Origin: Aquabacterium commune
GTDB taxonomy: Bacteria; Pseudomonadota; Gammaproteobacteria; Burkholderiales; Burkholderiaceae_C
NCBI RefSeq assembly: GCF_004362855.1
Contig: NZ_SNXW01000014.1
Location: 1 to 58,061, forward strand
DNA length: 58,061 nt
Reading direction: 5' to 3'
Under the pieces are notes generated by a model that saw nothing but the letters and a program-made list of their open reading frames with translations, was not told where the DNA came from and searched no databases. A program made the position numbers and the translations under genes. The number at the start of each line of letters is the position of its first letter. Within the stretch, counting starts at the first letter, position 1. Below, in pieces: positions 7,139-20,089 of this stretch.

Positions 7139-7822
7139 CTAGGGGGTGGGCGGCGCGGGCGGCTTGCCCGGCAGGTAGCGCGCGTCGGAGTAGGTCAGCA
7201 GCCATTCCGGCTTGAAGGCCACGAAGATGGCCACCAGCATGCCGGTGCTGAAGGCCTCGCCCCAGCCCATCAACCAGTAGCCCAGCAGCCATTCCTCCAG
7301 GCCCAGGGTGTCGGGCTTGCGGCCGGCCAGGTAGGCGAGGTAGCCCGTCAGGCTGACGGCCAGCGCCGTGGCGATGAAGGCGCGCCCCAGGATGAAGACG
7401 AACAGGTGGTGGGGCAGCCAGCGGCGGATCGCCAGCCCGAACCCCAGCGACAAGGTGCCGGGCACCAGGCCCAGCCACACCAGGTGAGACACCATGCTGC
7501 CCACGTCGGGCGGGTGCTGGCGCCCGACCAGGCTGGCCAGGGCGACCACGGGCAGCAGCGTCCACATGGCCAGGGGCCAGCCGAACATCAGCGCCAGCAG
7601 GCAGGCCGAGGACACGTGCAGCGCCAGGCCGGAGGGCAGCAGGCGCTCGGCGCTCCAGAGGAAGGGCAGCAGCACCAGCGCGCCCAGCCAGGGGCTTTGC
7701 AGGGGGCCATGGCGCAGCGGCAACCAGGGCTTGAAGGGCAGGGCGCTCAGCAGCACCCCGCAGAAGATGGCCCAGTCCACCCAGGGGGCGTGACCGAACT
7801 CAGGCAGGTTCACACCATTCAA
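7139..7822 (-). CDS. CbiM-like energy-coupling-factor transporter membrane protein
   Basis: A 227-residue polytopic membrane protein with about seven hydrophobic segments. The stretches HVSSACLLALMFGWPLAMW, RRWLPHHLFVFILGRAFI and EAFSTGMLVAIFVAFKPEW match the CbiM-type (PF01891) energy-coupling-factor permeases as I know them from Betaproteobacteria. The substrate is unknown; CbiM itself takes up cobalt, but no cbiN, cbiO or cbiQ is adjacent. A TTG at 7822 overlaps the TGA of queF (TTGA junction); GTG at 7813 is an alternative start. Coupling to queF hints at a role connected to queuosine precursors or a metal, which is inference only. Confidence 0.7.
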   Translation of the reverse strand: MNGVNLPEFGHAPWVDWAIFCGVLLSALPFKPWLPLRHGPLQSPWLGALVLLPFLWSAERLLPSGLALHVSSACLLALMFGWPLAMWTLLPVVALASLVGRQHPPDVGSMVSHLVWLGLVPGTLSLGFGLAIRRWLPHHLFVFILGRAFIATALAVSLTGYLAYLAGRKPDTLGLEEWLLGYWLMGWGEAFSTGMLVAIFVAFKPEWLLTYSDARYLPGKPPAPPTP

Positions 7823-8283
7823 CCGAGCATGCCGGTTTCAGGGCCCAGCTGCGGCAGGTCCACCTTCGGAGCCGGCTTCCAGCCCTTCTTGCGGTGATCG
7901 ACCACCACGTTGGTGTAGATGCCACCGCGCACGTACCACTTGGCCGTGATGCGGATGTAGCGCGGGTTGATGGCCTTGACCATGTCCGTGAGGATGTCGT
8001 TGGTGACCTTCTCGTGGAAGGCGCCGTCGTTGCGGTAGCTCCACATGTACATCTTCAGGCTCTTGAGCTCGATGCAGAGCTTGTCGGCGATGCAGTCGAT
8101 GGTGAAGTGCGCGAAGTCGGGCTGGCCGGTCAGCGGGCAAAAGCAGGTGAACTCGGGCACCTGGAACTGGATGACGTAGTCACGCTCGGGCGCCGGGTTG
8201 GGGAAGACGTCGAGGGAGCGCGAGGGGGCCGAAGGCGGCGTGGCGGGCTTGGCGCGGGTGCTGACAGAAATAGGCTTGGCCAT
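7819..8283 (-). CDS. queF: NADPH-dependent 7-cyano-7-deazaguanine reductase
   Basis: Reduces preQ0 to preQ1 with NADPH in the biosynthesis of the tRNA wobble nucleoside queuosine; cytoplasmic. The 154-residue length marks the single-domain type. Catalytic motif FTCFCPLTGQPDF carries the nucleophilic cysteine C49 and D56. The family signature for NADPH binding, ELKSLKMYMW, starts at E72. About 25 extra N-terminal residues are Pro/Ser-rich. It is divergent from smc across about 100 bases and overlaps the CbiM-like membrane protein gene by four bases. Confidence 0.95.
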   Translation of the reverse strand: MAKPISVSTRAKPATPPSAPSRSLDVFPNPAPERDYVIQFQVPEFTCFCPLTGQPDFAHFTIDCIADKLCIELKSLKMYMWSYRNDGAFHEKVTNDILTDMVKAINPRYIRITAKWYVRGGIYTNVVVDHRKKGWKPAPKVDLPQLGPETGMLG

Positions 8284-8384
8284 GGTGTCGAACGTGGGGG
8301 GAACTTGGAACCCCGGATGGTATCATCGCCGCTCCTCAAAGACCTGGATTTTTCTGAGATTCATCAGGCAAATCAACGACTTAG

Positions 8385-11300
8385 ATGCGTCTGAATTCGA
8401 TCAAGCTGGCGGGCTTCAAGTCCTTCGCCGAACCCACCCACTTCCAGCTGCCCGGGCAGCTCGTCGGCGTGGTGGGCCCGAACGGCTGCGGCAAGTCCAA
8501 CATCATGGACGCGGTGCGCTGGGTGCTCGGCGAGTCGAAAGCCTCCGAGCTGCGCGGCGAGTCCATGCAGGACGTGATCTTCAACGGTTCGGGCAACCGC
8601 AAGCCGGCCAGCCGCGCCAGCGTGGAGCTCGTCTTCAGCAACGAAGACGCCCGCGCCGGCGGCCAGTGGAACCAGTTCGCTGAAATCGCCGTCAAGCGCG
8701 TGCTCACGCGTGATGGCACCTCCAGCTACTTCATCAACAACCAGCCTGTGCGCCGCCGCGACGTGCAGGACGTCTTCCTGGGCACGGGCCTGGGGCCACG
8801 CGCCTACGCCATCATCGGCCAGGGCACCATCAGCCGGATCATCGAGTCCAAGCCGGAAGAGCTGCGCCTGTTCCTGGAAGAGGCCGCGGGCGTCTCCAAA
8901 TACAAGGAGCGCCGACGCGAGACCGAGAACCGCCTGAAGGACACCCGCGAGAACCTGACCCGCGTGGACGACATCCTGCGCGAGCTCAACAGCAACCTCG
9001 ACAAGCTGGAAAAGCAGGCCGAGGTGGCCAGCCGCTACCACGCGCTGCAGGAGCAGGGCACGGCCAAGCTGCACCAGCTGTGGTTCTTGAAGCACCGCGA
9101 CGCGTCGTCTGAAGAAACCCGCATCCACGCCGCCGTGAACGAGGCCACCAACGCGCTGGAGGCCCGCATGGCCGAGTTGCGCAGCGTGGAGGCCGAGCTG
9201 GAGCATGTGCGCCAGGACCACTACGCCGCCAGCGACGCGCTGCACGAGGTGCAGGGCTCGCTGGCCGAGGCCAACCTCGAAGTCAGCCGCCTGGAAGAGC
9301 GCATCCGCTACGTGGTGGAGGGGCGCCAGAAGGTCGAGCAGCGCCTGGCCGAGATCCAGGCCCAGAACGACCAGTGGCGCGCCCGCAGCGACGAGGCCCA
9401 GACCGAGCTGGAAGCGCTGGCCGCCAAGATGGCGATGGGCGAGGAGCACGCCGAGATCCTGGCCGCCCAGGCCGAAGAGCTCGCCATGAACGTGCCCACG
9501 CTGGAAGACGCCGTGCGCGCAGCCACGCAAAAGGCCAACGAGCAGCGCGGCGTGGCAGGCCAGGTGCAGCAGCAGATCCAGCTGCTGGCGGCCGAGTCGC
9601 GCAACGTCGATGACCAGGCCCGCCAGGTCCAGCAGCGCCGCGAGCGCCTGCGCACCGAGGTGCAAGGCCTGGCCACACCCGACGAGGCCCGCCTGGCCGA
9701 GCTGAAAGCCCAGCTCGAAGCCGGCGAGGAGGACCAGGCCGTGCTGGAAGCGCGCCTGGGCGAACTGTCCGAGACCGTGCCTGCGCTGGACGACGCCCGC
9801 AAGGCCGCCCAGGCCGACAGCCAGCAGCAGGCCGCCCGCTTGTCAGAGCGCAGCGCCCGCCTGGACGCCCTGCGCGCCCTGCAAGACAAGGTGCAGACCG
9901 AGGGCAAGCTCAAGCCCTGGCTGGCCAAGCATGGCCTCGACAGCCTGCAAGGCCTGTGGACGCGCGTGCACATCGAGCCCGGTTGGGAAAACGCGCTGGA
10001 ATCGGCCCTGCGCGAGCGCCTGTCGGCCCTGGAAGTGGGCCGCGTGGAAACCGTGCGCGCCTTCGAGAGCGATGCGCCGCCGGCCAAGCTGGCCTTCTAC
10101 AGCCCGCCCGCCTCTGGCATCCAGAACACCCACGCCACCCTGCCGCGCCTGTCGGACCTGCTGCGCCTGAACGACGCCGGCCTGCAGGCGCTGATGAACG
10201 ACTGGCTGGAAGGCGTTTACACCGCCGCCCACCTGGAAGAGGCCCTGTCCCAGCGCGGCAAGCTCACCCACGGTGAGGTCATCATGACCCCGGCTGGCCA
10301 CACGGTCAGCCAGTTCGCCGTCAGCTTCTACGCCCCCGATTCCGAGCAGGCCGGCATGCTGGCCCGTGCCCAGGAAATCGAGGGCCTGGACAAAGAGGTG
10401 AGGGCGCAGAGCCTGATCGCCGACGAGGCCCGCGCCGCCTTGATCCGCGCCGAGGCCGCCTACACCGATGGCTCGCAGCGCCTGGCCACATCCCGCCGCG
10501 AAGCCGCCGAGGCCCAGCAGCGCGTGCACCAGCAACAGGTCGAGGTGCTGCGCCTGAGCCAGCAGGCCGAGCAGGCCCACAGCCGCCGCAGCCAGATCAG
10601 CGAAGAGCTGGCCGAGATCGACGCGCAGCTCGAAGGCCTGCAAGAGCGCCGCGCCATGGGCGAGGCCCGTTTCGAGGAGCTCGACATCTCGCTGGGCGAG
10701 GCCCAGGAAAAGCACGCCACGCTGGAAGAGCATGTCATCGAGGCCGAGCGCAAGCTCAACCAGGCCCGCGAGCAAAGCCGCGCCCTGGAGCGCCAGGCCC
10801 AGGAGGCCACCTTCGGCGTGCGCAGCATGGCCGCTCGCCGGGGTGAGCTGCAGCGCAGCATCGAAACCGCATCGCAACAGGTGCAGGCCAACGAGGCCAC
10901 CGTGGCGCAGTTGCACGAAGAACAAGCCCGCCTGAGCGAGGCCACGGCCCACACCGGCCTGGACGAAGCCCTGGCCCTGCGCGTGCAGCGCGAAGGCCTG
11001 TTGGCCCAAGCCCGCCAGCGCTACGACGACCTCTCCGCCCAGCTGCGCCGTTTCGACGAGCAGCGCATGGGCTTCGAACACAGCGTGCAGCCCCTGCGCG
11101 ACCAGATCACCAAGCTGCAGCTGGAGCAGCAAGCGGCCTCGCTGGGCGGCGCGCAGTTCATGGAGCAGCTCACCGCCGCCGCGGTGGACTTGGGCCTGCT
11201 GGCCGAGACCATCGAGCGCGACGGCATCAAGCTCTTCGGTCTGCAGGCCGAGATCGACCGCATCCAGCGCGAGATCAACGCGCTGGGCGCCGTCAACCTG

Positions 11301-11900
11301 GCCGCGCTCGACGAGCTCACCGCCGCCCGCGAGCGCAAGGGCTTCCTCGACGCGCAGATGACCGACCTGCTCGACGCCATCGGCACCCTGGAAGACGCCA
11401 TCCACAAGATCGACCTGGAAACCCGCGACCTGCTGGGCGCCACCTTCAACACCGTCAACGAGCACTTCGGGCGCATGTTCCCCAGCCTGTTCGGTGGCGG
11501 CAGCGCCAGGCTGGTGATGACGGGCGACGAGATCCTCGACGCCGGCGTGCAGGTCATGGCCCACCCGCCGGGCAAGAAAAACAGCACCATCCACCTGCTC
11601 TCGGGTGGCGAAAAGGCGCTCACCGCCATCGCGCTGGTGTTCGCCATCTTCCAGCTCAACCCCGCGCCGTTCTGCCTGCTCGACGAGGTCGATGCCCCGC
11701 TGGACGACGCCAACACCGAGCGCTACGCGCGCCTGGTGAAAACCATGTCCGCCGGCACGCAGTTCCTCTTCATCTCGCACAACAAGATCGCGATGGAGAT
11801 GGCCGAGCAGCTGGTGGGCGTGACCATGCAAGAACAAGGCGTGTCCCGCATCGTGGCGGTGGACATGGAAGCCGCGCTGGGCATGGCCCACGCCGCTTGA
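8385..11900 (+). CDS. smc: Chromosome partition protein SMC
   Basis: A 1171-residue structural-maintenance-of-chromosomes ATPase that compacts and segregates the chromosome. The N-terminal head has Walker A GPNGCGKS followed by IMDAVRWVLGE. Two long coiled-coil arms flank a hinge at about residues 510-640. The C-terminal head has the ABC signature LLSGGEKALTA and Walker B FCLLDEVDAPLDD. Length is normal for the family. It is first in a tight plus-strand cluster: zipA starts 15 bases after its stop, then ligA and def. A very long open frame on the opposite strand (9843-13202) is a composition shadow. Confidence 0.97.
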   Translation: MRLNSIKLAGFKSFAEPTHFQLPGQLVGVVGPNGCGKSNIMDAVRWVLGESKASELRGESMQDVIFNGSGNRKPASRASVELVFSNEDARAGGQWNQFAEIAVKRVLTRDGTSSYFINNQPVRRRDVQDVFLGTGLGPRAYAIIGQGTISRIIESKPEELRLFLEEAAGVSKYKERRRETENRLKDTRENLTRVDDILRELNSNLDKLEKQAEVASRYHALQEQGTAKLHQLWFLKHRDASSEETRIHAAVNEATNALEARMAELRSVEAELEHVRQDHYAASDALHEVQGSLAEANLEVSRLEERIRYVVEGRQKVEQRLAEIQAQNDQWRARSDEAQTELEALAAKMAMGEEHAEILAAQAEELAMNVPTLEDAVRAATQKANEQRGVAGQVQQQIQLLAAESRNVDDQARQVQQRRERLRTEVQGLATPDEARLAELKAQLEAGEEDQAVLEARLGELSETVPALDDARKAAQADSQQQAARLSERSARLDALRALQDKVQTEGKLKPWLAKHGLDSLQGLWTRVHIEPGWENALESALRERLSALEVGRVETVRAFESDAPPAKLAFYSPPASGIQNTHATLPRLSDLLRLNDAGLQALMNDWLEGVYTAAHLEEALSQRGKLTHGEVIMTPAGHTVSQFAVSFYAPDSEQAGMLARAQEIEGLDKEVRAQSLIADEARAALIRAEAAYTDGSQRLATSRREAAEAQQRVHQQQVEVLRLSQQAEQAHSRRSQISEELAEIDAQLEGLQERRAMGEARFEELDISLGEAQEKHATLEEHVIEAERKLNQAREQSRALERQAQEATFGVRSMAARRGELQRSIETASQQVQANEATVAQLHEEQARLSEATAHTGLDEALALRVQREGLLAQARQRYDDLSAQLRRFDEQRMGFEHSVQPLRDQITKLQLEQQAASLGGAQFMEQLTAAAVDLGLLAETIERDGIKLFGLQAEIDRIQREINALGAVNLAALDELTAARERKGFLDAQMTDLLDAIGTLEDAIHKIDLETRDLLGATFNTVNEHFGRMFPSLFGGGSARLVMTGDEILDAGVQVMAHPPGKKNSTIHLLSGGEKALTAIALVFAIFQLNPAPFCLLDEVDAPLDDANTERYARLVKTMSAGTQFLFISHNKIAMEMAEQLVGVTMQEQGVSRIVAVDMEAALGMAHAA

Positions 11901-11915
11901 GAAAGACACTTCGCA

Positions 11916-15192
<3,277 letters not shown>

Positions 15193-15193
<1 letters not shown>

Positions 15194-15720
15194 TGGCCGT
15201 GCGCGAGATCCTGAAGATGGGCGATCCGCGCCTGCTCAAACCCGCCGAGCAGGTCGAGCCCGAGGCCTTCGGTTCGTCCGAACTGCTGGCGCTCATCACC
15301 GACCTGAAAGACACCATGGCCGCCGCGCAAGGGGCTGGCCTGGCCGCCCCGCAGATCGGCGTGGACCTGGCCGTCGTCATCTTCGGTTTCGGGCGCAGCC
15401 AGCGTTACCCGGACGCCCCGCCCGTGCCCGAGACGGTGCTCATCAACCCCCTGATCACGCCGCTGTCGGACGTGGAAGAGGAGGGCTGGGAAGGTTGCCT
15501 GTCGGTGCCCGGGCTGCGCGGCGTGGTGCCCCGCTGGGCGCGCATCCGCTATTCGGGCTTCGATGTGAAAGGCCTGCCCATCGAGCGCGAGGCCGAGGGC
15601 TTCCATGCGCGCGTGGTGCAGCACGAGTGCGACCACCTCATCGGCCAGCTCTATCCCATGCGGGTGCGCGATTTCAGCCGCTTCGGCTACACCTCGGTGC
15701 TGTTCCCGGAGCTGGCCTGA
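15193..15720 (+). CDS. def: Peptide deformylase
   Basis: Removes the N-formyl group from nascent proteins. All three metal-site motifs are present: [18 protein letters not shown] (cysteine ligand) and QHECDHLIG (two histidine ligands and catalytic Glu). The length of 175 residues is typical. It starts on the last base of the ligA stop codon. In many bacteria def is paired with fmt; here it closes the smc-zipA-ligA cluster and is convergent with the DUF2237 gene 25 bases away. Confidence 0.95.
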
Positions 15721-15745
15721 CGCTGCCTGTTCTCAAGCCGGCTTT

Positions 15746-16144
15746 TCAGGCCGGGTCCGGGCGCACAGGCTGCAGCGCATGGGCCAGCAGCACTTCCAGC
15801 GGGATGACTTGCAGCGCCGCCTCGTGCGTGGCGTCCAGCGCCACCGGGGGCGCCACGCCTGCGCGCCAGGCCTCCAGCCAGCGTTCGGCGCACAGGCACC
15901 AGCGGTCGCCCGGTTGCAGGCCGGGGAAGCGCCATTCGGGCCGCGGCGTGGAGAGGTCGTTGCCCTGGTGCATCGAGAACGCCAGGAAATCGGCCGTCAC
16001 GCGCGCACAGACCACGTGCAGGCCGGAGTCGTCCTCGCGGGTGCGGCAGCAACCATCGCGGAAATAGCCCGTCACCGGGTCGTAGGAGCAGGCGCGCAAG
16101 GGGCCCCCCAGCACGTTGCGTCCGGGCACGAGGTGAACGCTCAT
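15746..16144 (-). CDS. DUF2237 family protein
   Basis: A 132-residue protein with the DUF2237 hallmarks: NVLGGPLRACSYDPVTGYFRDG near the N-terminus is followed by a CCRT motif, and then VVCARVTADFLAFSMHQGNDLS and PGDRWCLCAERW. Several conserved cysteines suggest metal or redox chemistry, but the function of the family is unknown. Its ATG overlaps the stop of the SPFH gene (ATGA), so it is the last gene of the NfeD-SPFH-DUF2237 operon. Confidence 0.85.
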   Translation of the reverse strand: MSVHLVPGRNVLGGPLRACSYDPVTGYFRDGCCRTREDDSGLHVVCARVTADFLAFSMHQGNDLSTPRPEWRFPGLQPGDRWCLCAERWLEAWRAGVAPPVALDATHEAALQVIPLEVLLAHALQPVRPDPA

Positions 16145-17091
16145 CGGGTGTTGCCTGCGGGCGTCGAGTGGGGCGACTGGGGCGGCTGTGGCGACTGGCG
16201 CAGCAGCGTCATGGCCGTGCCGATCAGGGCCGAGACCTCGCTCATGTTGCCTGGCACGATCATGGTGTTGTTCTTCTGCGCGAGCTGCGCGTAGGCCTCG
16301 ACGGCCTTTTCGGCCACCTTGAGGTTGACGGCGTCCTGGCCCCCGGGCTGCTGGATGGCCGCGGCAATTTTGGCGATGGCCGCTGCGGTGGCGTCGGCCA
16401 CGGCGGTGATGGCCGCCGCCTGGCCCTCGGCGCGGTTGATCTCGGCCTGCTTCTCGCCCTCGGACCTGGCGATGAAGGATGCGCGCTCGCCCGTGGCCAG
16501 GTTGATCTGCTCCAGCTTGCGGCCTTCGGATTCGGCGATGCGGGCGCGCTTGTCGCGCTCGGCGGTGATCTGCTGCTGCATGGAGCGCAGGATCTCTGCC
16601 GGCGGCGTCAGGTCCTTGATCTCGTAGCGCAGCACCTTCACGCCCCAGTTCAGCGCGGCCTCGTCCAGGGCGGCCACCACCGAGGTGTTGATGGCGTCGC
16701 GCTCTTCGAAGGTCTTGTCGAGCTCCATGCGGCCCACGATGGAGCGCAGCGTGGTCTGTGCCAGCTGGGTGATGGCGACGATGTAGTTCGACGCGCCGTA
16801 GCTGGCGCGCATCGGGTCGGTCACCTGGAAATACAAGATGCCGTCCACGTGGAGCTGGGTGTTGTCCTTGGTGATGCAGACCTGGCTGGGCACGTCCAGC
16901 GGGATCTCCTTGAGCGAGTGCTCGTAGGCCACCTTGTCCACAAAGGGCACGAGCACGTTCAGGCCGGGCTTGAGCGTGGTGCTGTACTTGCCCAGACGCT
17001 CCACGACCCACGCGCTTTGCTGGGGCACGACCTTGATGGCGCGGACGACGAAGATCGCCGCGACGATGAGCAAAACCAGTGCGACTTCCAT
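16141..17091 (-). CDS. SPFH/stomatin-like membrane protease-associated protein (QmcA type)
   Basis: A 316-residue protein with an N-terminal membrane anchor (EVALVLLIVAAIFVVRAI), the SPFH domain (VVPQQSAWVVERLGKY to about 190) and a long Ala/Glu-rich coiled coil (190-265), then a Ser/Pro/Gln tail. Members oligomerise on the inner membrane and organise microdomains or regulate FtsH-type proteolysis. It sits directly after an NfeD gene (3-base gap), the standard slipin-NfeD pairing, which supports the assignment. Confidence 0.9.
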   Translation of the reverse strand: MEVALVLLIVAAIFVVRAIKVVPQQSAWVVERLGKYSTTLKPGLNVLVPFVDKVAYEHSLKEIPLDVPSQVCITKDNTQLHVDGILYFQVTDPMRASYGASNYIVAITQLAQTTLRSIVGRMELDKTFEERDAINTSVVAALDEAALNWGVKVLRYEIKDLTPPAEILRSMQQQITAERDKRARIAESEGRKLEQINLATGERASFIARSEGEKQAEINRAEGQAAAITAVADATAAAIAKIAAAIQQPGGQDAVNLKVAEKAVEAYAQLAQKNNTMIVPGNMSEVSALIGTAMTLLRQSPQPPQSPHSTPAGNTR

Positions 17092-17094
17092 GGC

Positions 17095-17526
17095 TCAGAG
17101 GCGCTCCAACACCAGGTAATTGCTTTCGACGGCGCGGATGCGGTGGGGCCCCGAGGCCGGCACGTGGGCGCCGTGGTAGCGGGCCATCCAGTCGCTGCCG
17201 CGGTAATGCACCCGGGCCGTGCCATCGGGGTGCCAGTTCGACACGGTGACCTGCTCGCCCACGTCCAGGCTGCCCAGACCCGTGGAGATGTAGTCGTCCA
17301 CCGGCAGCATGCCGCGCCGCAGCAATTTGCGGTGCCACAGGTACACGGCGCCACCGCCCACCAGGGCCGCGGACACCATTTGGGAGGCCTGGTCACCGCC
17401 CAGCGTCGCAATCGCGGCCGCCGTGGCCGCGCCCAGCGCCAGCATCAGCAGGTAAAAGGAACCCGTCAGCAGCTCCAGGCTCACAAAGAACCCCGCCACG
17501 ATCCACCACAGCGTCGATTCGCTCAT
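17095..17526 (-). CDS. NfeD-like membrane protein
   Basis: A 143-residue protein with hydrophobic segments at about 5-40 and 48-66 and a C-terminal OB-fold NfeD domain (TGLGSLDVGEQVTVSNWHPDG to the end, ending SNYLVLERL). Partner of slipins at the inner membrane; this is the short form without the ClpP-like protease domain. The start at 17526 is preferred over 17574 because AAGGAG lies about 10 bases upstream. First gene of the operon; the 255 bases up to the divergent decarboxylase gene hold the promoters of both. Confidence 0.85.
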   Translation of the reverse strand: MSESTLWWIVAGFFVSLELLTGSFYLLMLALGAATAAAIATLGGDQASQMVSAALVGGGAVYLWHRKLLRRGMLPVDDYISTGLGSLDVGEQVTVSNWHPDGTARVHYRGSDWMARYHGAHVPASGPHRIRAVESNYLVLERL

Positions 17527-17781
17527 CCGCCGCAACTCCTTGCTGCGTTGTCCATGGGGTGTGTGGCATTTCACCTTGGATGGGGTGTCATGCCGTTGTC
17601 AAGCGCCAAGTTTAGGCGGGAATTTCGCTGCCGGCACAGTGGGGACATTTTTCTGATCGTTCATGCAAAAACGCCGGCGTGTCAAACAAATCCGCAGGCT
17701 TGCCCCCTACACTTCGCCGTCTTCGGGATTTCTCCGTTCTGGCTTTTGCCATTGCTCCGTTTTTGTGCACAGGAACAGGTC

Positions 17782-20070
17782 ATGCTGCGCTTCCATTTCC
17801 CCATCGTCATCATCGACGAAGACTTCCGCTCCGAAAACACCTCCGGTCTGGGCATCCGCGCCCTGGCCGACGCCATTCAGAAGGAAGGTTGCGAGGTGCT
17901 GGGCGTGACCAGTTATGGCGATTTGTCGCAGTTTGCGCAGCAGCAAAGCCGGGCCAGCGCCTTCATTTTGTCGATCGACGACGAGGAGTTCGGCGCCGGC
18001 TCCAAGGACGAGGTCGATGTGGCCCTGAAGGCCCTGCGCAATTTCGTCAGCGAAATCCGTTTCAAGAACGCCGAGATCCCCATCTACCTGTACGGCGAGA
18101 CGCGCACCTCGGAGCACATCCCGAACGACATCCTGCGCGAGCTGCACGGCTTCATCCACATGTTCGAGGACACGCCCGAGTTCGTGGCGCGTCACATCAT
18201 CCGCGAAGCCCGCAGCTACCTCGACGGCCTGGCCCCGCCTTTCTTCAAGGCGCTGATGGACTACGCCCAGGACGGCTCCTACTCCTGGCACTGCCCCGGG
18301 CACTCCGGTGGCGTGGCGTTTCTGAAGAGCCCGGTCGGGCAGATGTTCCACCAGTTCTTCGGCGAGAACATGCTGCGCGCCGACGTGTGCAATGCCGTGG
18401 AAGAGCTCGGCCAGCTGTTGGACCACACCGGCCCGATTTACGAGTCCGAGAAGAACGCCGCGCGCATCTTCAATGCCGACCACTGCTTCTTCGTCACCAA
18501 CGGGACATCGACATCCAACAAGATGGTGTGGCACCACACCGTGGCCCCGGACGACATCGTCGTGGTGGACCGCAACTGCCACAAGTCCATCCTGCACAGC
18601 ATCATCATGACGGGCGCGGTGCCTGTGTTCCTCACGCCCACGCGCAACCACTACGGCATCATCGGCCCCATCCCGAAAAGCGAGTTCGAGCCGGACACCA
18701 TCCGTGCCAAGGTGGCGGCCAACCCGTTGCTCAAGGGCGTGGACCCCGCCACGGTCAAGCCGCGCATCCTGACGATCACGCAGAGCACCTACGACGGCGT
18801 GCTCTACAACACCGAGACCATCAAGGGCATGCTCGACGGCTGGATCGACAACCTGCACTTCGACGAAGCCTGGTTGCCGCATGCCGCCTTCCACAAGTTC
18901 TACGGCATGTACCACGCCATGGGCAAGGGCCGCGCGCGTCCGAAAGAGGCGGTGGTCTATGCCACGCAGTCCACGCACAAGCTGCTGGCCGGCATTTCGC
19001 AGGCCTCGCACGTGCTGGTCCAAGACTCGCAGACCGTGCCCCTGGACCGCAACCTCTTCAACGAGGCTTACCTGATGCACACCTCGACCTCGCCGCAGTA
19101 CGCGATCATCGCGAGCTGCGACGTGGCCGCGGCCATGATGGAACCTCCTGGCGGCACCGCCCTGGTGGAAGAAAGCATCAAGGAAGCGCTGGACTTCCGC
19201 CGCGCCATGCGCAAGGTGGACAAGGAATACGGCGAGGACTGGTGGTTCAAGGTCTGGGGCCCGGATGCCCGCCTGGACACCGGCATGGGCCACGACGTCG
19301 GCAAACCGGAAGACTGGGTGCTGCAGGCCAACGAGGAGTGGCACGGCTTTGGCAACCTGGCCGATGGCTTCAACATGCTGGACCCGATCAAGTCCACCAT
19401 CATCACGCCGGGCCTGGACGTGTCGGGCAAGTTCGCGACCTCGGGCATCCCGGCATCCATCGTCACCAAGTACCTGGCCGAGCACGGCGTGGTGGTCGAG
19501 AAGACCGGCCTGTACAGCTTCTTCATCATGTTCACCATCGGCATCACCAAGGGCCGCTGGAACACGATGCTGACGGCACTGCAGCAGTTCAAGGACGACT
19601 ACGACAAGAACCAGCCGATGTGGCGCGTGCTGCCGGAGTTCTGCCAGAAGCACCCGATGTACGAGCGCATGGGCCTGCGCGACCTGTGCCAGAGCGTGCA
19701 CGAGGCGTATGCCAAGGGCGACATCGCCCGCCTGACCACCGAGGTGTACCTGTCGGGCCTGGAGCCGGCGATGAAGCCGTCGGACGCCTATGCCTGCATC
19801 GCGCGCAAGCAGACCGAGCGCGTGGACATCGACCAGCTCGAAGGCCGCATCACCACGGCGCTGCTGACGCCGTATCCCCCGGGCATCCCGCTGCTGATCC
19901 CGGGCGAGCGTTTCAACAAGAAGATCTGCGACTTCCTGAAGTTCACACAGACCTTCAGCGCAGCCTTTCCGGGCTTCGCCACCGACGTGCACGGCCTGGT
20001 GGCCGAAGACTTGGCCGGCGGCGGCAAACGCTACTACGTGGATTGCGTGAAGGCGGGCGCGGAGATCTGA
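17782..20070 (+). CDS. Arginine/lysine/ornithine decarboxylase (fold type I, large)
   Basis: A 762-residue PLP enzyme that decarboxylates a basic amino acid to a polyamine or diamine, consuming a proton. Domain order is typical: an N-terminal response-regulator-like wing (1-130), the PLP domain with SYSWHCPGHSGGVAF, HFDEAWLPHAAFHKF and the Schiff-base lysine K400 in STHKLLAGIS, and a C-terminal domain ending at KAGAEI. Length is closest to the acid-inducible AdiA-type arginine decarboxylases (about 755), but substrate cannot be fixed from sequence alone. The ATG at 17782 follows AGGAACAGG; the open frame extends far upstream without coding character. Confidence 0.9.
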   Translation: MLRFHFPIVIIDEDFRSENTSGLGIRALADAIQKEGCEVLGVTSYGDLSQFAQQQSRASAFILSIDDEEFGAGSKDEVDVALKALRNFVSEIRFKNAEIPIYLYGETRTSEHIPNDILRELHGFIHMFEDTPEFVARHIIREARSYLDGLAPPFFKALMDYAQDGSYSWHCPGHSGGVAFLKSPVGQMFHQFFGENMLRADVCNAVEELGQLLDHTGPIYESEKNAARIFNADHCFFVTNGTSTSNKMVWHHTVAPDDIVVVDRNCHKSILHSIIMTGAVPVFLTPTRNHYGIIGPIPKSEFEPDTIRAKVAANPLLKGVDPATVKPRILTITQSTYDGVLYNTETIKGMLDGWIDNLHFDEAWLPHAAFHKFYGMYHAMGKGRARPKEAVVYATQSTHKLLAGISQASHVLVQDSQTVPLDRNLFNEAYLMHTSTSPQYAIIASCDVAAAMMEPPGGTALVEESIKEALDFRRAMRKVDKEYGEDWWFKVWGPDARLDTGMGHDVGKPEDWVLQANEEWHGFGNLADGFNMLDPIKSTIITPGLDVSGKFATSGIPASIVTKYLAEHGVVVEKTGLYSFFIMFTIGITKGRWNTMLTALQQFKDDYDKNQPMWRVLPEFCQKHPMYERMGLRDLCQSVHEAYAKGDIARLTTEVYLSGLEPAMKPSDAYACIARKQTERVDIDQLEGRITTALLTPYPPGIPLLIPGERFNKKICDFLKFTQTFSAAFPGFATDVHGLVAEDLAGGGKRYYVDCVKAGAEI

Positions 20071-20089
20071 GCCGCGCGAGGGCGGGGTT

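Noticed and set aside
16168..17781. N-terminal extension of the decarboxylase
   Set aside because: It is antisense to the SPFH and NfeD genes and has no family match; the enzyme begins at 17782.
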